From contig NC_082602.1 in the NCBI RefSeq assembly GCF_030936135.1, positions 26,601,965-26,665,964 of the forward strand: a stretch of 64,000 nucleotides of DNA, written 5' to 3'. The notes under the pieces were generated by a model, which saw nothing but the letters and a program-made list of their open reading frames with translations, had not been told where the DNA came from and ran no database searches. The position numbers were made by a program, and so were the translations under genes. The DNA comes from Gavia stellata (lineage: Eukaryota; Chordata; Aves; Gaviiformes; Gaviidae). This document shows positions 37,286 to 48,349 of the stretch, one piece after another. How positions within the stretch are numbered: position 1 is the stretch's first letter; every line of letters starts with the position of its first letter.

Positions 37286-40200
37286 CGGGATGGAGGAGCT
37301 GGTGATGGGAGGCATTCATTTTTTTTCCCTGTATGCTTGGATCGAACCAGCTTTATTTGTACCTGGAAACCTACATCTGTGAGCTCTCTGCTTTACGTAG
37401 ATCATGCTTTCTCAGGGCTCTCCTCTTTGAGGCAATCCCAAAAGCTCTCCCCTCCCACTGGCAGAGCAACGAAGTGTGGCCTTTTAGGGAGCTTTTTTTT
37501 GCCTTCCTGGTAAAGGTGTGGACCAAAGCAGAACCAGTACTACAACAGGGGAGAGATTAGGCTTTAAGGTCTTGATATTTCCTGCTGTTTCACAGACATG
37601 GGTAAACTCAGCTTGAAACTGCACTTAACCATACACTATGCTGGTTTGTTTATTCCTTATTTTTGTTTACTCATCATTTCAAAACAGAGGTGAGTTCATG
37701 TTTTTCTTCCAAGCACTTGGAGAGAGCCTAAGCAATACAGTAATTCAAGTTAAAAGAGACAAGCTTGTGTTTAAGATGAGGTTTTTCTGAAGTGATTTTT
37801 CCCTTAAGTTACATGTTTAAAGAAGTTTTTAACCATGAAGCTTAACATCTGATAGCTCCCTTAGAGTTTTGTCTAGTGATTTAAAAGTGATGTCTTTAAT
37901 ACTGTTGTGCTGTGATCTCTTAAATGCTTGTGGTATTGAGCTTTCTTAATAGTTAAACTTGTGGTTTCCTTTAATTCTTCGCTTTGGTTGTATGAAGATA
38001 CATGTACATGATCTTTAGTGCTCTTCATTTTAGAAAAGGAGAAGTCTTCATGTCTTCTTGCTAGTCAGACCACGCCGTGTGGAAGGGCTTTCTTCGTGTT
38101 TGTGCCAGGCTCTAACCATGAACTCTGAGCCTCAGCCTACCTGTAGCAGTTCAGATGAGTTAACTTTTCTGCTAGATAACAGAAATCCTGTAAAACTTTA
38201 GGTACTGCACAGCCCATTGGATTAATTGACAGACTTTTAATTTTGGGAGTACCATATTGTGATCCATGTGTATTTTCTAAGAGGAAGAAGACTTGATTAA
38301 ACCAGTTGTTTGTGGTTTGTGTACCACAAACCCAATCATCTGTACAACCCAGAACCCAGCTGTCAATGGGGATGTAGGTGCCACAGCAGGACCTGGAGTG
38401 TAAAGTCCAGGGATAATAGTAGGAAAGTGCTTGAAGCTGTACATATATAGGGCAGTTTGAGGACATTTCTTTGCCTCATCAAACCTATGCAATATTGCTC
38501 TGCTGTGTAACATTATCGAACCATAACATCCATCGGTGCTTGCAAAGAGGCAGCTGCTGATGTCTCTTTGTTTTCCTAAAGGATTTCCCAGAAAATCTGT
38601 TCTTCTGAAGAAGGGTACAGGCCATATAGAAGTGGTGCTCTGCTGGAAACAGAAACTTAATTCTCAGAACTCAATAAAAGAACCCCTTTCTTGTAAAATG
38701 AGCTGAGGAAAACAAGACTGCTGGTATTTTGGGGGCTTTTCTAAATTTGTTCAGGATGTAAACTTAATTTCAGAAAAGACCAGTGAACTTCAGAAAGATC
38801 TGACTAGGCTGTATGAATAACAGATCCCTCGGCAAAGTCTTACATGATGAGAAAGCCATTTTAACCGATTATGTACCTCTTGTCAGCTTAACTAACGGCA
38901 CCGTTCCTGAAGAAGCATCCTGAAGCATCTTTGGACAATCAGATGCCCATTTAACACCCCTGTTTCTGAACAGATTTATAAGAAAAGTAGCAGAGGTTAA
39001 CATCAACATATTTCCTAATCTGCAGGCATACCACCACTTCAAATTACATGCACTGTACACGTGTGATTACCTATCATATGTGCTATCTATTCACATCTCT
39101 GTGGGTGTTTCCCACGCTCAGCGTGCCTGTGCCTCATGTGCGAGACTGGATTTTATCTGAATAGTAGCATTTTGCAGAGTGGCACTTGAGAGAGTGCAAA
39201 AGGGGTAAAAGACCAGGACCTTTCTTGGATTTTGTCTTCTTGCTCATGGTGATGTGATGCAATCTGGCTGATCCCTGACCCTCTTCTCCTGCTCCAGACT
39301 TCTGTCTTAGGTATATCTTGGTGATGAAATGCCACATAACTGCCCTTATCTTCAGTGGGTTCTCTGTTTTTTGTGGTCGTTGCTTTTTAAACACATTTGC
39401 AGGCTGAGAGAGATCAAGTCCTGCTTGATCTGCAGGGGAGCTTGTTCCTGTCATAGTTGGGCCCAGCGGTGGCAGCGCTGCATCCCTGATAATTGCTCCA
39501 TGTATATAAGTATCCTTCTCTTTGAGGACTTAAAGTTAAGACGGTCTGCTGTATAATTGCCTGTTGCCTTAGACCCTGACAAAAAAAATCTCTCTCCTAG
39601 GACCCCAGAGGGTCATTTGGAACAGCATTATCCCATGAAGTCTAGAAACAATAGAGGAGTAAGGAAGAAGAAAACCTTAAAATCAATGCTAGTCACCCCA
39701 GCGCTAGTGCTGTTAGCTTTGGCAAATCCTGTCTCAACAATAAAGCCAGCTGCCATCTTGGCATCAAGACAGACAGACTTGGCATCAGCCCCTCTGGCAC
39801 CAAAAAAACGCTTTGTGGGAGCTGGCACCAACACTGTGAAACGAGGGTAAAGCCCAAGGGAAATGCCAAGCAGACATGAGATGAGCACTAAAAATAGTGA
39901 GTTGCTGTCATTTGGAGAGAAAACAGCACTTCTAAGAGTAGGGCATCTAAGATCTCCATCAAGGTTGTGCTGGTAAGCTGGGACAATGCTGTCTCCTATG
40001 ATGATGTGACCAAAGGACACACACAGGCTGTATTTTTGGTACCCACATGGTCCAAGACTCTAAAACTAGAACAGACGCTTACTGTCTTAATTCCACATTT
40101 GGGGGATCCTGTTACTGTCTGCAGGCTCTGCCTTCTTCCCTGTCTGGAGCAGATCATCTCCTCTTGAGCCATTACCAAAGGTCCTGTTTGCATACACAGG

Positions 40201-42576
40201 CATAAGGAAAACAAGAGCTGTAGTGCCAAAAAGCAAGGAGCCAGGCTAGTGTCCCTGTACCACCCCGGACACACTAGCCCTCCTGGAGACAGTCTTGTCA
40301 AATGTTTAACAGCTGATGTTCCCCCTCCCTCCTCCTTCTCCCCCTCCCAGCAGGCTCAAGAGAAAACCGAGTAGGCTTTCCAGTGACTTCATTACCCGCT
40401 CCAAACTAAAACTGAAGCCTGACATCAGTGCCCAAAACCTGGGAACACTAAAGGGGCAGAATCGACCCTATCTCCACTGAAGCAGTTAGTGTCACTTCTC
40501 AGTAGGGCAATTTCAACTCTTTAGTCCCTCTCTGCCTCAGTCGCAAAGGACTTTAAAGCTTTTTAAGACCTCTGGGCTTGAATGGCAGGCCTGGGTATTG
40601 AAACAGTGGTCATACAAAACAGATGATGCAAATAGTCTTTGGTGTTAAAATTACATTGGCTTGGCCACAACTCTGCTGCTGTGAAGAAAAGCGTGCTGGA
40701 CCTGTGGCTATCATTTTCTCCTCCTTGGGGAAAAAGCAGTGGGAAACAATGTCACTGAGGGCTGGAAATTTTAAGCCTCACTTAGCAAAAATTATTTTCG
40801 TCTCGGAGAAGTAGCATGGACTTTTCGCTGCCACCACTCTCCCATCAGCTAAACAGCAGAGTGGGTGGGAGTGTCTGGAACAGCCTGGATGTGGCCTCTT
40901 TGTCTCCTCTGTCAGATGGATGTTGGAGAGGATTCCTCTTGGGTATCTCCTCCACATCCACCCCTTGTCTGCTCCCTGCCCTTTCTTGAGTGCCCTTCTT
41001 ACGATAGCTTAATACAGACAGCAGCTTCAGAGGAGGGATTGTTTGCTCTACAAAAGTGCAAAGGAAAGTGCTTTAGTGTTGGTATTTCTTCACCTACATA
41101 CAGAAAGTGAAGAGGAGGACAGGCTTCCACTGAAATACCAGGTGACAGAGTGGGTAGTGGCTTCCTCTGCAATGCCCCCTCCTTTGGTTCAGGACTCATG
41201 CATGGCTTTCAGGTGGAGGATGTGGTGCATATTTGCACTTGTCCGCTTGGCCGACAATTGCTGTTCAGCTGTTCAGCATTCAGTTGGAATCAAGATTCAA
41301 CAGGAATCAAGTATGAGCTGTTGCTGTTGGGGCTCTGTGTAACACTGAGCATGTTTTGAAGTGTGCAGTCTCTTCCTCCCTGGTTAACCAGTTACTTGGA
41401 GACAAAAACAGGTGACATCAGTGAGGTTGAAATTCACTGTCCCTATTTGCTTATCTTGACTTAGTAAGCTGCAAAGGTTTCTTGCACTTCTAAACCACTG
41501 AGCTGACAGAAGCAGTGACAGGCTGCAAGGACCTGCCCAGGGATGGATTCTAACCACTTCAAGCCCTTGTGCTTCATTGTGCGTTAAAATTTATTGATCC
41601 AGCAGACTGGTTGCAGCACTGGCTCACAAGCCAGTTCCAACATATATGATGTCTTTTCCTGCAGTTATTCTTTGCTCTCTCTAAACGATTAAGTTGCTTT
41701 GGCCTGACGAACATTACATGCAAGTGACTTCAGTGTCCTTGGTTTGTAGTTGAACTGCATACAAATTGGGGGACCCACTTTACCCCACTCCTAAGTAATA
41801 CAGTAGTACTAGACACAGTGGGTCTGAAAGGTTTGGTTTGGACCATGTGTCCCCTAAGCAATAGAGTTAAATACTCTAGGTCCTGTAGGTACGGGGAAAT
41901 TATCAGACTGACCTGTTCCTGTTTGTCCTCTGGAATTTGTTGATGTTCTTTGTAGGCAGCACCAATGCTGTAAGTTACATGAACCAGGGGCACCTGCTCC
42001 TCATATTGGAAAGTCATTGTGTTCTTGTAAGGGTGCTGTTAGGGTGGGGAAGTGGCCCTTCACTCTTCAGGAATTGACAAAAAGTGGGCATATTTTGCGG
42101 GCAGGTAGCCAGCCAGAAATGGTTTCCAGGCAGATCTAGCACCGCAGCTGACATTCCAGCATTGGTGATCTCCCAATGTCTCATGCTGGTTTTGCTAGCA
42201 AACAAGCCCCTCTAGAACATTTGCTGTCAAGGCAGATAGAGCTTGGTTGTTCCTGGATGTTGTCTTATTCTAAAGAAACAGAGATCTGCTTTTATGTCTT
42301 TCTGTATGTTTCTTTCCCTTTTTTTCTTTATTCCCAGAGCCATCTCCAGGATGAGGAAAGATAAAGTCACCCTCATTCAAGTTGCTTCTTTCACACTTTC
42401 TTTAGAGTGCCTGATGGACCTGTGTAGTCTCAGTTCTAGCATCCAAGGCTGTGGGCCGACGAATGAAAACGGATAGCTGATGCTCCAGGGATGCTCCTGT
42501 TACCAACATGAAAATAACAGAGTGCACAAAAGGATGAGTCATTAGATAAAATTGTTCCAACTTTATGGTCAGTCTG

Positions 42577-42592
42577 TATATATATATATATA
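42577..42592. repeat. (TA)8 microsatellite
   Basis: Eight perfect TA units in intron 1. Confidence 0.9.
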
Positions 42593-43860
42593 GCTGCAGA
42601 ACCATGGTATTAAAGTTTGAGGAGATATTACACACCACCCATATTTACTGTTCAAAACCTATCCCTGCCTAGGACTCTATAATGATGGAGCAACTGAGAG
42701 TAGCCTTGTGCTTCAAGCCTGACAGATTTGAGCTGCGCAACTTCAATTTTTGTTCCAATCGTGTTGTCATAACTGGATCATCTAAAGATGAAGTTGTCTC
42801 CTCAGGGTGTATCAAAATGAATATTGTATCTTGCTGGGTTACTAAACCTGCTTGCACACATCTCCCGTCAAACATGTGGAAAGCGACTGTAAAATGGCCC
42901 AAACAACTTCCATCATCTACTTCAGTTGCATGCTAATATCTGAGGTCATGAGGTGCAGTGTGTGTTGAGCTTGTGAAGGTGTCAAGCAGCATCCTTTGTG
43001 TGACATCATGTTTGGGGCAGATGGCATGTTCAGCAGAACAGTACTACAGACTGATGAAGCCTAGAGGTCTTTGTTCCCTCTTATTTGAAAGAAACTTGCT
43101 CGCCGTGATCCTGTAGTGGGATCCGCACTGACATGCCAAAAAAGGATGGTTGGTGGCTGACTAAACAAGGAAATTTTCTGAATAATGTAGATCACATAAT
43201 CTGTCCTGATATTAGTCCTGACTTTTCAGACCCCTCAAGAGATTCACCTACAGAGAAACTGTAAAAACTTGTGTTTGCTCTGTTCTCTATATCTTGGATA
43301 GACACACTCTTGTGTCATAGATGGGTGGCCTTTGCAGATGTTAAACTCCAGGTTCGTATAAAGAAACTGAAACCCATGCTAAGCCTGCCTTAGAGCTGCT
43401 CTTGTTTTCATTAAAATAATTATTATTTCAGGTCTGGTTGCCCCCAAGCAGAGAGCAATAGAAAATTAGAAAGGTTTTGGAAATGGGAAATGAGCAGCTG
43501 AAGGCTTTGGGAAAAGATTTTATGTTAAGAGGATGGGGAAGATTGATATCTTTTATAAGAAGATAGCTAACAGGTACAGAGTAATGAATGAGTGAGAAGA
43601 TGGATGGGGACTTCTGTTCCCACCTGCTAATAATATGAAAGTCAGATTAGAAGGTGGTGAATTCACTCCCGATGAAAGGAACTATTTGTTCACAACCACT
43701 GTCTATGAAACTCGTTACCGCAAGACAAAGCACTGGGGGTAAAATGATACCAGTTGGAATAACCAAAGCAATTGCCAAGATTAGGAGAACCTAGCTGTTT
43801 TGAAAAGGCTCTAAGTGTATTGACGAGGGTATTATAAGGGTATGAGCTAACTCATCCAGC

Positions 43861-43883
43861 TTTTTTTTTTTTTTTTTTTTTTT
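43861..43883. repeat. Poly(T) tract, 23 nt
   Basis: This is the longest homopolymer in the window. No retroelement body is recognisable next to it. Confidence 0.9.
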
Positions 43884-44212
43884 GCCCTTCTCCAGGGCTT
43901 TTTCCATAGTCACCTATAGCAGAGTTTGTGGAGCGTGATACTGGACACTGTCACTGAGAGACCGCAAGACAGGGTGGCTGCAGCTGCTGCAGTCAGATGT
44001 GGTAATGAGTGCTTGCAAACCACCTTTTTTGCGTCAGTCTTTCCAGGATTGCTAAATTCACACACAAATTAGGATGCTTTAGGTTTTCCGCTAAGTTACT
44101 GCCTTTGATAGTCCTTCACAACTTGTCTTAGATCTGGAATGACGTTTTGCCTTCTGAGTATGTGCTGGGGAAGAGGCGGATGGTTAAAGTTAGATTCCTT
44201 CTGACAGTAGGG

Positions 44213-44320
44213 ATTTAGAAATTGCCGCATTGGTTCAGTCCTGGGATCTGCCTAGTCCAGGGCTCTGGATAGCAACAGCCAAAATCGGATATTTCAAAGG
44301 ACAGCGTGAGGCCACAGAAC
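44213..44320 (+). repeat. Degenerate ancient interspersed repeat
   Basis: GAAATTGCCGCATTGGTTCAG, then CTGCCTAGTCCAGG, AGCAACAGCCAAAATC and GATATTTCAAAGGACAG follow the order of blocks in a widespread old reptile/bird repeat (remembered as roughly GGAATTGCCATACTGG, CCATCTAGTCCAG, AACAGTGGCCAA, GATGCTTCAGAGGA). I cannot give a family name with confidence. Confidence 0.4.
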
Positions 44321-45943
44321 AGATTACTAAAACAGAAAGCTGCCCTTTTCTATCACTGGTGTTTGTCCATAGAATTGGAAAAGCAAAGGGTGAGAGTTTG
44401 ATCCAAGAGCACAAAAGCTGGAAAATCCCAACTATTAAATGCTAGTTAACGCTGATGTTTTGTATCCTTCAGGAAATTACTTATGTGCCTGTTTTCTCTT
44501 AGGAAGAACGGAGCTGTGCTTACCTTAAGCAGCAAGATTATATGGTGGCTTTAAGTTCGTGTAAAAATAAGTAATACTTGTCTATAGTCTCACAGCCTAA
44601 TTGTGTAGAGGACACCCACAGTGGGATTTTCATTTGGGAAACAACCCTGGGCTGGGCTGGGAGGAGGCAGCAGCAGTGGTCACTGAGGGGTTTTGGCATG
44701 TGGAAAATGGGTGTCTTTTTCTGACACTGCTGCAAGCTATCTGGCTGTCCAGGGCAATTCTGTTCTGTGTGGTTTTTTCCTTTCCTTTTTTTTTTAATCT
44801 TTTTTTCTGCTGTTGCAAATTAGCATTTGTAAGAATTATATGTGGTTTCTCTCTCTCTCTTCTGAAGTCCTGAAATTATTGTTAAAACTGCTACTATAAA
44901 AGGGATTCAGTGAACTCTCTATGGAAAAAAGTATATTCCTTCCCTCATCAAGTATTTTAATGTGTTGAGCTCCAAAAGCCAAAGAGGCGAAAAGCAAGGG
45001 GAGTTGCCCCTCTGTCAAATATCCGTGGAGCTGCTGCTGGGGCACAAGGGAGTGGCGGTGGTGTCCTGGTCCCCCCCGACAGACGAGAACAGCTGCTGAT
45101 TAAAGAGAAGCACAAAAAAAGAGGTTGCTGAACTTTCAAAGTAGAGGTAGAAAAGGGAGTTAAATTTAGATTACCTTCTGCAGTGTCATCTCCTAGACTG
45201 CTGTGGAACTTGCTGTACTCCTTGCTTGGGAGAGGACAAACAAGACATGCCATCCTGGGCACCAGATGATGAATTTGTTTATAAGGCTTAATGGCCCCTT
45301 GGCATGAAAATGTGAAATGAGCTCAAGTAGAATGAGAAACCTTCCGTCGGGGCTACTAGTGTTTTCCTTGGGGAAAGGTGGATTAAAATGTCTTCCTATC
45401 ACCTGTCTGATGCTGGAGAGGCCCAATCCTGATCCTACTGACATCAGGGGAGTTGTTGCTGTTTCTTTAGTGGGATGGCTGTTATCTGGAGGGGCCAAGA
45501 GTTGAACAGTGCTGTAAGAGTTGCTCGGAAAAAATGGAGCTGTGGTGGTAGGCAGAAGGCGGCATGGGAGTGCTTTGGATCTGTCAAGGCTTTACACAAG
45601 TCCCGGGGGTCCGGAGGTACTCGGAGAAACCATGGTGGTTGCTCCTAGGGCTCCAGTGCTGTTTAGCAAGCAGCGTCAAACTTCGCTTTCTCCTCAAAGA
45701 TAGATTAAATGTCTATTTTTGCTTAGCGAGATTTAATCATCACTGAGGAGCTGTCGGCTCTTGCCAACATTTTTAATAGATTCCCCTCCACTTGCAGCAT
45801 CCAGTTAGCTGGGAGGAGAGCGCTTCTGCTCCTCCATGGCTCCCTGCCAGCGTCCCGCACAGGCAGCGCTGCCCAACAGCACGCAGCTCCTGTTTGCAGC
45901 GAGCTGCCTGGTGTTACCCAGCAGTTCTCTTAAGGTTCAGGGC

Positions 45944-45980
45944 TTTTTTTTTTTTTTTTTTGTCTTGTTATTTTTTTCAG
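45944..45980 (+). promoter_or_regulatory. Poly(T) tract ending in a strong splice-acceptor-like site
   Basis: Eighteen T residues (45944-45961) are followed by GTCTTGTTATTTTTTTCAG, with AG at 45979-45980. It has the layout of a good 3' splice site 270 nt before the exon 1b ATG. It could give exon 1b a spliced 5' leader, or it may be only a low-complexity tract next to the internal promoter. Confidence 0.35.
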
Positions 45981-46249
45981 AACTGCCCGACCTGATGTCA
46001 TTTCCCTCTTGCAAACAGCCCGGCTGGGCTGCGTCTGAGATATGTCACGGGGAGTGGGAGGAGGAGGAGGGGGAGCCAGCGAGTGCGTGCAGTGTCCCAG
46101 GGCCCTGTTTACTTAGCATTCCCAGCCGAGGAAGCCCTGGTTTAAATAGGATCGAGGAGCGGGCTGCCCACAGCAGATGAGGAAATGGTCACTGTGGGGC
46201 TTTAAATTCCTGCCTTCCCATGCGCTGGTGCGGAGGATGAGCCTGCAGA
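45981..46249 (+). promoter_or_regulatory. WBP1L: Internal WBP1L promoter and 5' leader of exon 1b
   Basis: A locally GC-richer island within AT-rich intron lies directly before the exon 1b ATG. It includes a G/A-rich stretch at 46050-46075 and the TATA-like TTTAAATAGG at 46141-46150, which would place a start site near 46170-46180. Human WBP1L makes its short isoform from a separate first exon, so a promoter is expected here. The transcription start itself is inferred. Confidence 0.6.
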
Positions 46250-46276
46250 ATGCCTTTCCTCCTGGGTCTCAGACAG
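46250..46276 (+). CDS. WBP1L: WBP1L alternative first exon 1b (MPFLLGLRQ)
   Basis: Nine codons, ATG through CAG, encode MPFLLGLRQ and are followed by donor CAG|GTAACC in phase 0. These residues match the N-terminus of the human short WBP1L isoform, as I recall it. Joining to exon 2 gives [20 protein letters not shown]. The exon replaces the 29-residue signal-peptide start of exon 1a with a nine-residue start, so membrane insertion would depend on the downstream transmembrane helix. It is too short to find by ORF length. The AATG context lacks a purine-plus-G Kozak match, which may favour leaky initiation. Confidence 0.9.
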
Positions 46277-47229
46277 GTAACCAGCTTCGGTGCGGTGGGA
46301 GCTGCTTCCTCAGCTGGAGGATGTGACTGACTGCTTGTATTTTGATTTCCCCCCCAAAGGAAATGATTTCTGACTTTCCCAAAACGGAACCGTACGAACA
46401 GCGCTTCCCCACCCGTGGCGTTTGATCGGGGAGCACGGTAGCGTGAGAGCCGCTCTTTATTAGCGAGGAAGGAGCAAAACTGCAAGCCAGGGAAAGGAAC
46501 TCTGTTGTTGTTGTAGGCTTTGCGGCAGGGTGGCTCTTTGTGTCCTGCTCCTGTGTGGTTTTTTGTTTGGTCGGCTTTTAGGATACTTTCCACAGTCCTT
46601 AATATGGAATTGTGTTTACATTGCTTAAAAACATGCCAAACTTGGAACCATTTTCTTGTATGAGCAGTATTTTGAGTGTTAAACTGTGGTTTTAAAACAA
46701 TACATTAGAGACATTTATATATATCTCATCTCTGATAAAGGTCACCAAACAGAAAATGGCAGTGTGCTGTGACCCCCAGCTTGGTGCCTTTTTAATTGTT
46801 CTGGGAGAGTTTGAGCTTGAACAAGAAACTTTGGATAGTTTAATAGCTGGTAATGTTGAGTGGAATGAGAAACGGTAGCAACTGCCCAGCTGCTCCCCGC
46901 TGGAGGAGGTGCCAACTATGTGTTCCTAGGCTCTGGGAGAGCAAACCCTTTTTTTGGTCTGGGAGGCACGTCTGTAGGGGAATCTAACTGTAAACTCTTC
47001 CCAGCACTGCTGGGATCTGTAATCCTCAATAAATAGATACTGCATGATATCAGAATGCTGCTTGCAGTTTCTAATTTAGAATTAAAAATTCAAGATCAGA
47101 CCGTAGCATGTTTTAAACTGTCTACTTTCAGTTGTTTAGAAACGAAGGCAAAAGGACTTAAAGCACACTGCTGAGTAAACAGTGCTGTCTCTTTTTCCTT
47201 ATCAGTTCAGTTTTTGGTGAAATGCAGCT

Positions 47230-47243
47230 CCCCCCCCCCCCCC
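47230..47243. repeat. Poly(C) tract, 14 nt
   Basis: A homopolymer about 1 kb downstream of exon 1b. No other structure was noted. Confidence 0.9.
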
Positions 47244-48328
47244 GCTGAACTGAAAACAGTTTTACATAAGAAACTACCTCTAGCACAATGACCTTCTGTA
47301 ATTGAATGCAATAGCTATAATAATAGTACACTTGTTAGCACTCAGGGCAAAGAGGCTTTCCCTAAAAACCTCGGAACTGAACCGAGGAGGGAAATTCGGG
47401 CAGGAAGGCTGAATGACTCTGGGTAACTCTCAACTTGCAGTGAGACATAGCTGGCTTAAATGTTGAGATTGTTCGAGTCTCACAGGTGTGTTTTTCTCTA
47501 AAGTTCCTATTTCTAAATTAATGTTTTCGTTTTAGAGATGTGTTTGGGACAACTGAGGTGCTGCATAAGGTGTAAAACCAGCAGTTAGGTGTAATTCGGC
47601 TTCATTTGTTCAAACTGTGAACATCTGGTTATCTCAGTGGGCTGGATGGTACTTTTTTCTCTGCTTGTAACTTTTCGGCATCGATACAGAGGCATTTACA
47701 GGAAGCAGAAAAAAGTTGTTGCCTCAGGAACAGAAGAGCAAAGCTCTTGACTATTTTTATCTACTGATGAGGCATAGAGTGGGAAAGAGCTGCTTGCGGA
47801 GCTGCTTGAACTTTTCTTAGTTTTAATCATTTTGAGCTTTAACCATTTTTAGACTTAAAAAAAAAATCTAAATACTTCTGATTGTGTCCTGCATGCAGAT
47901 AGTATCCTGAAATTTCTTTTTCCCCTTCTAAAAGAGCAGAAAAAAAAGGCTTGTTAGTGAACAGTGCTATTTAATTAGAAGTGTGGGAGGAATTCAGGAA
48001 CATCTCGTCACGCATCCGCCTCTATTGTCTCTTGCGTTTGCACTCGGACTGTAAACACTTGGTTGTCTGGGATGTCCTTTGTTGTTGTTCCCACTCAGCA
48101 CAAGGGGTGCTGATCCTGGGGTGCCCTCCCGTGAGCTGTGTGAGGAGGACGAAAGGGTCACAGCGAGTGCCTCAGCTCCCTGGGGCGGGCACCCCTTTGC
48201 TCACTGCTGCGCCACACTGAACATCTGGTTCCCCTGGATCCACCTTCACTTCTTTGGGACCCAGTGGCTTTGCAGCATGGCAGATGAACTGCTGAACGCA
48301 TGGTAAAAATAGGGTGTTTGGTTTGGGG

Positions 48329-48349
48329 TTTTTTTTGTTGTTGTTGTTG
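48329..48349. repeat. T-run plus (GTT)n short microsatellite
   Basis: Eight T residues are followed by four GTT units. It is simple sequence in intron 1. Confidence 0.7.
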
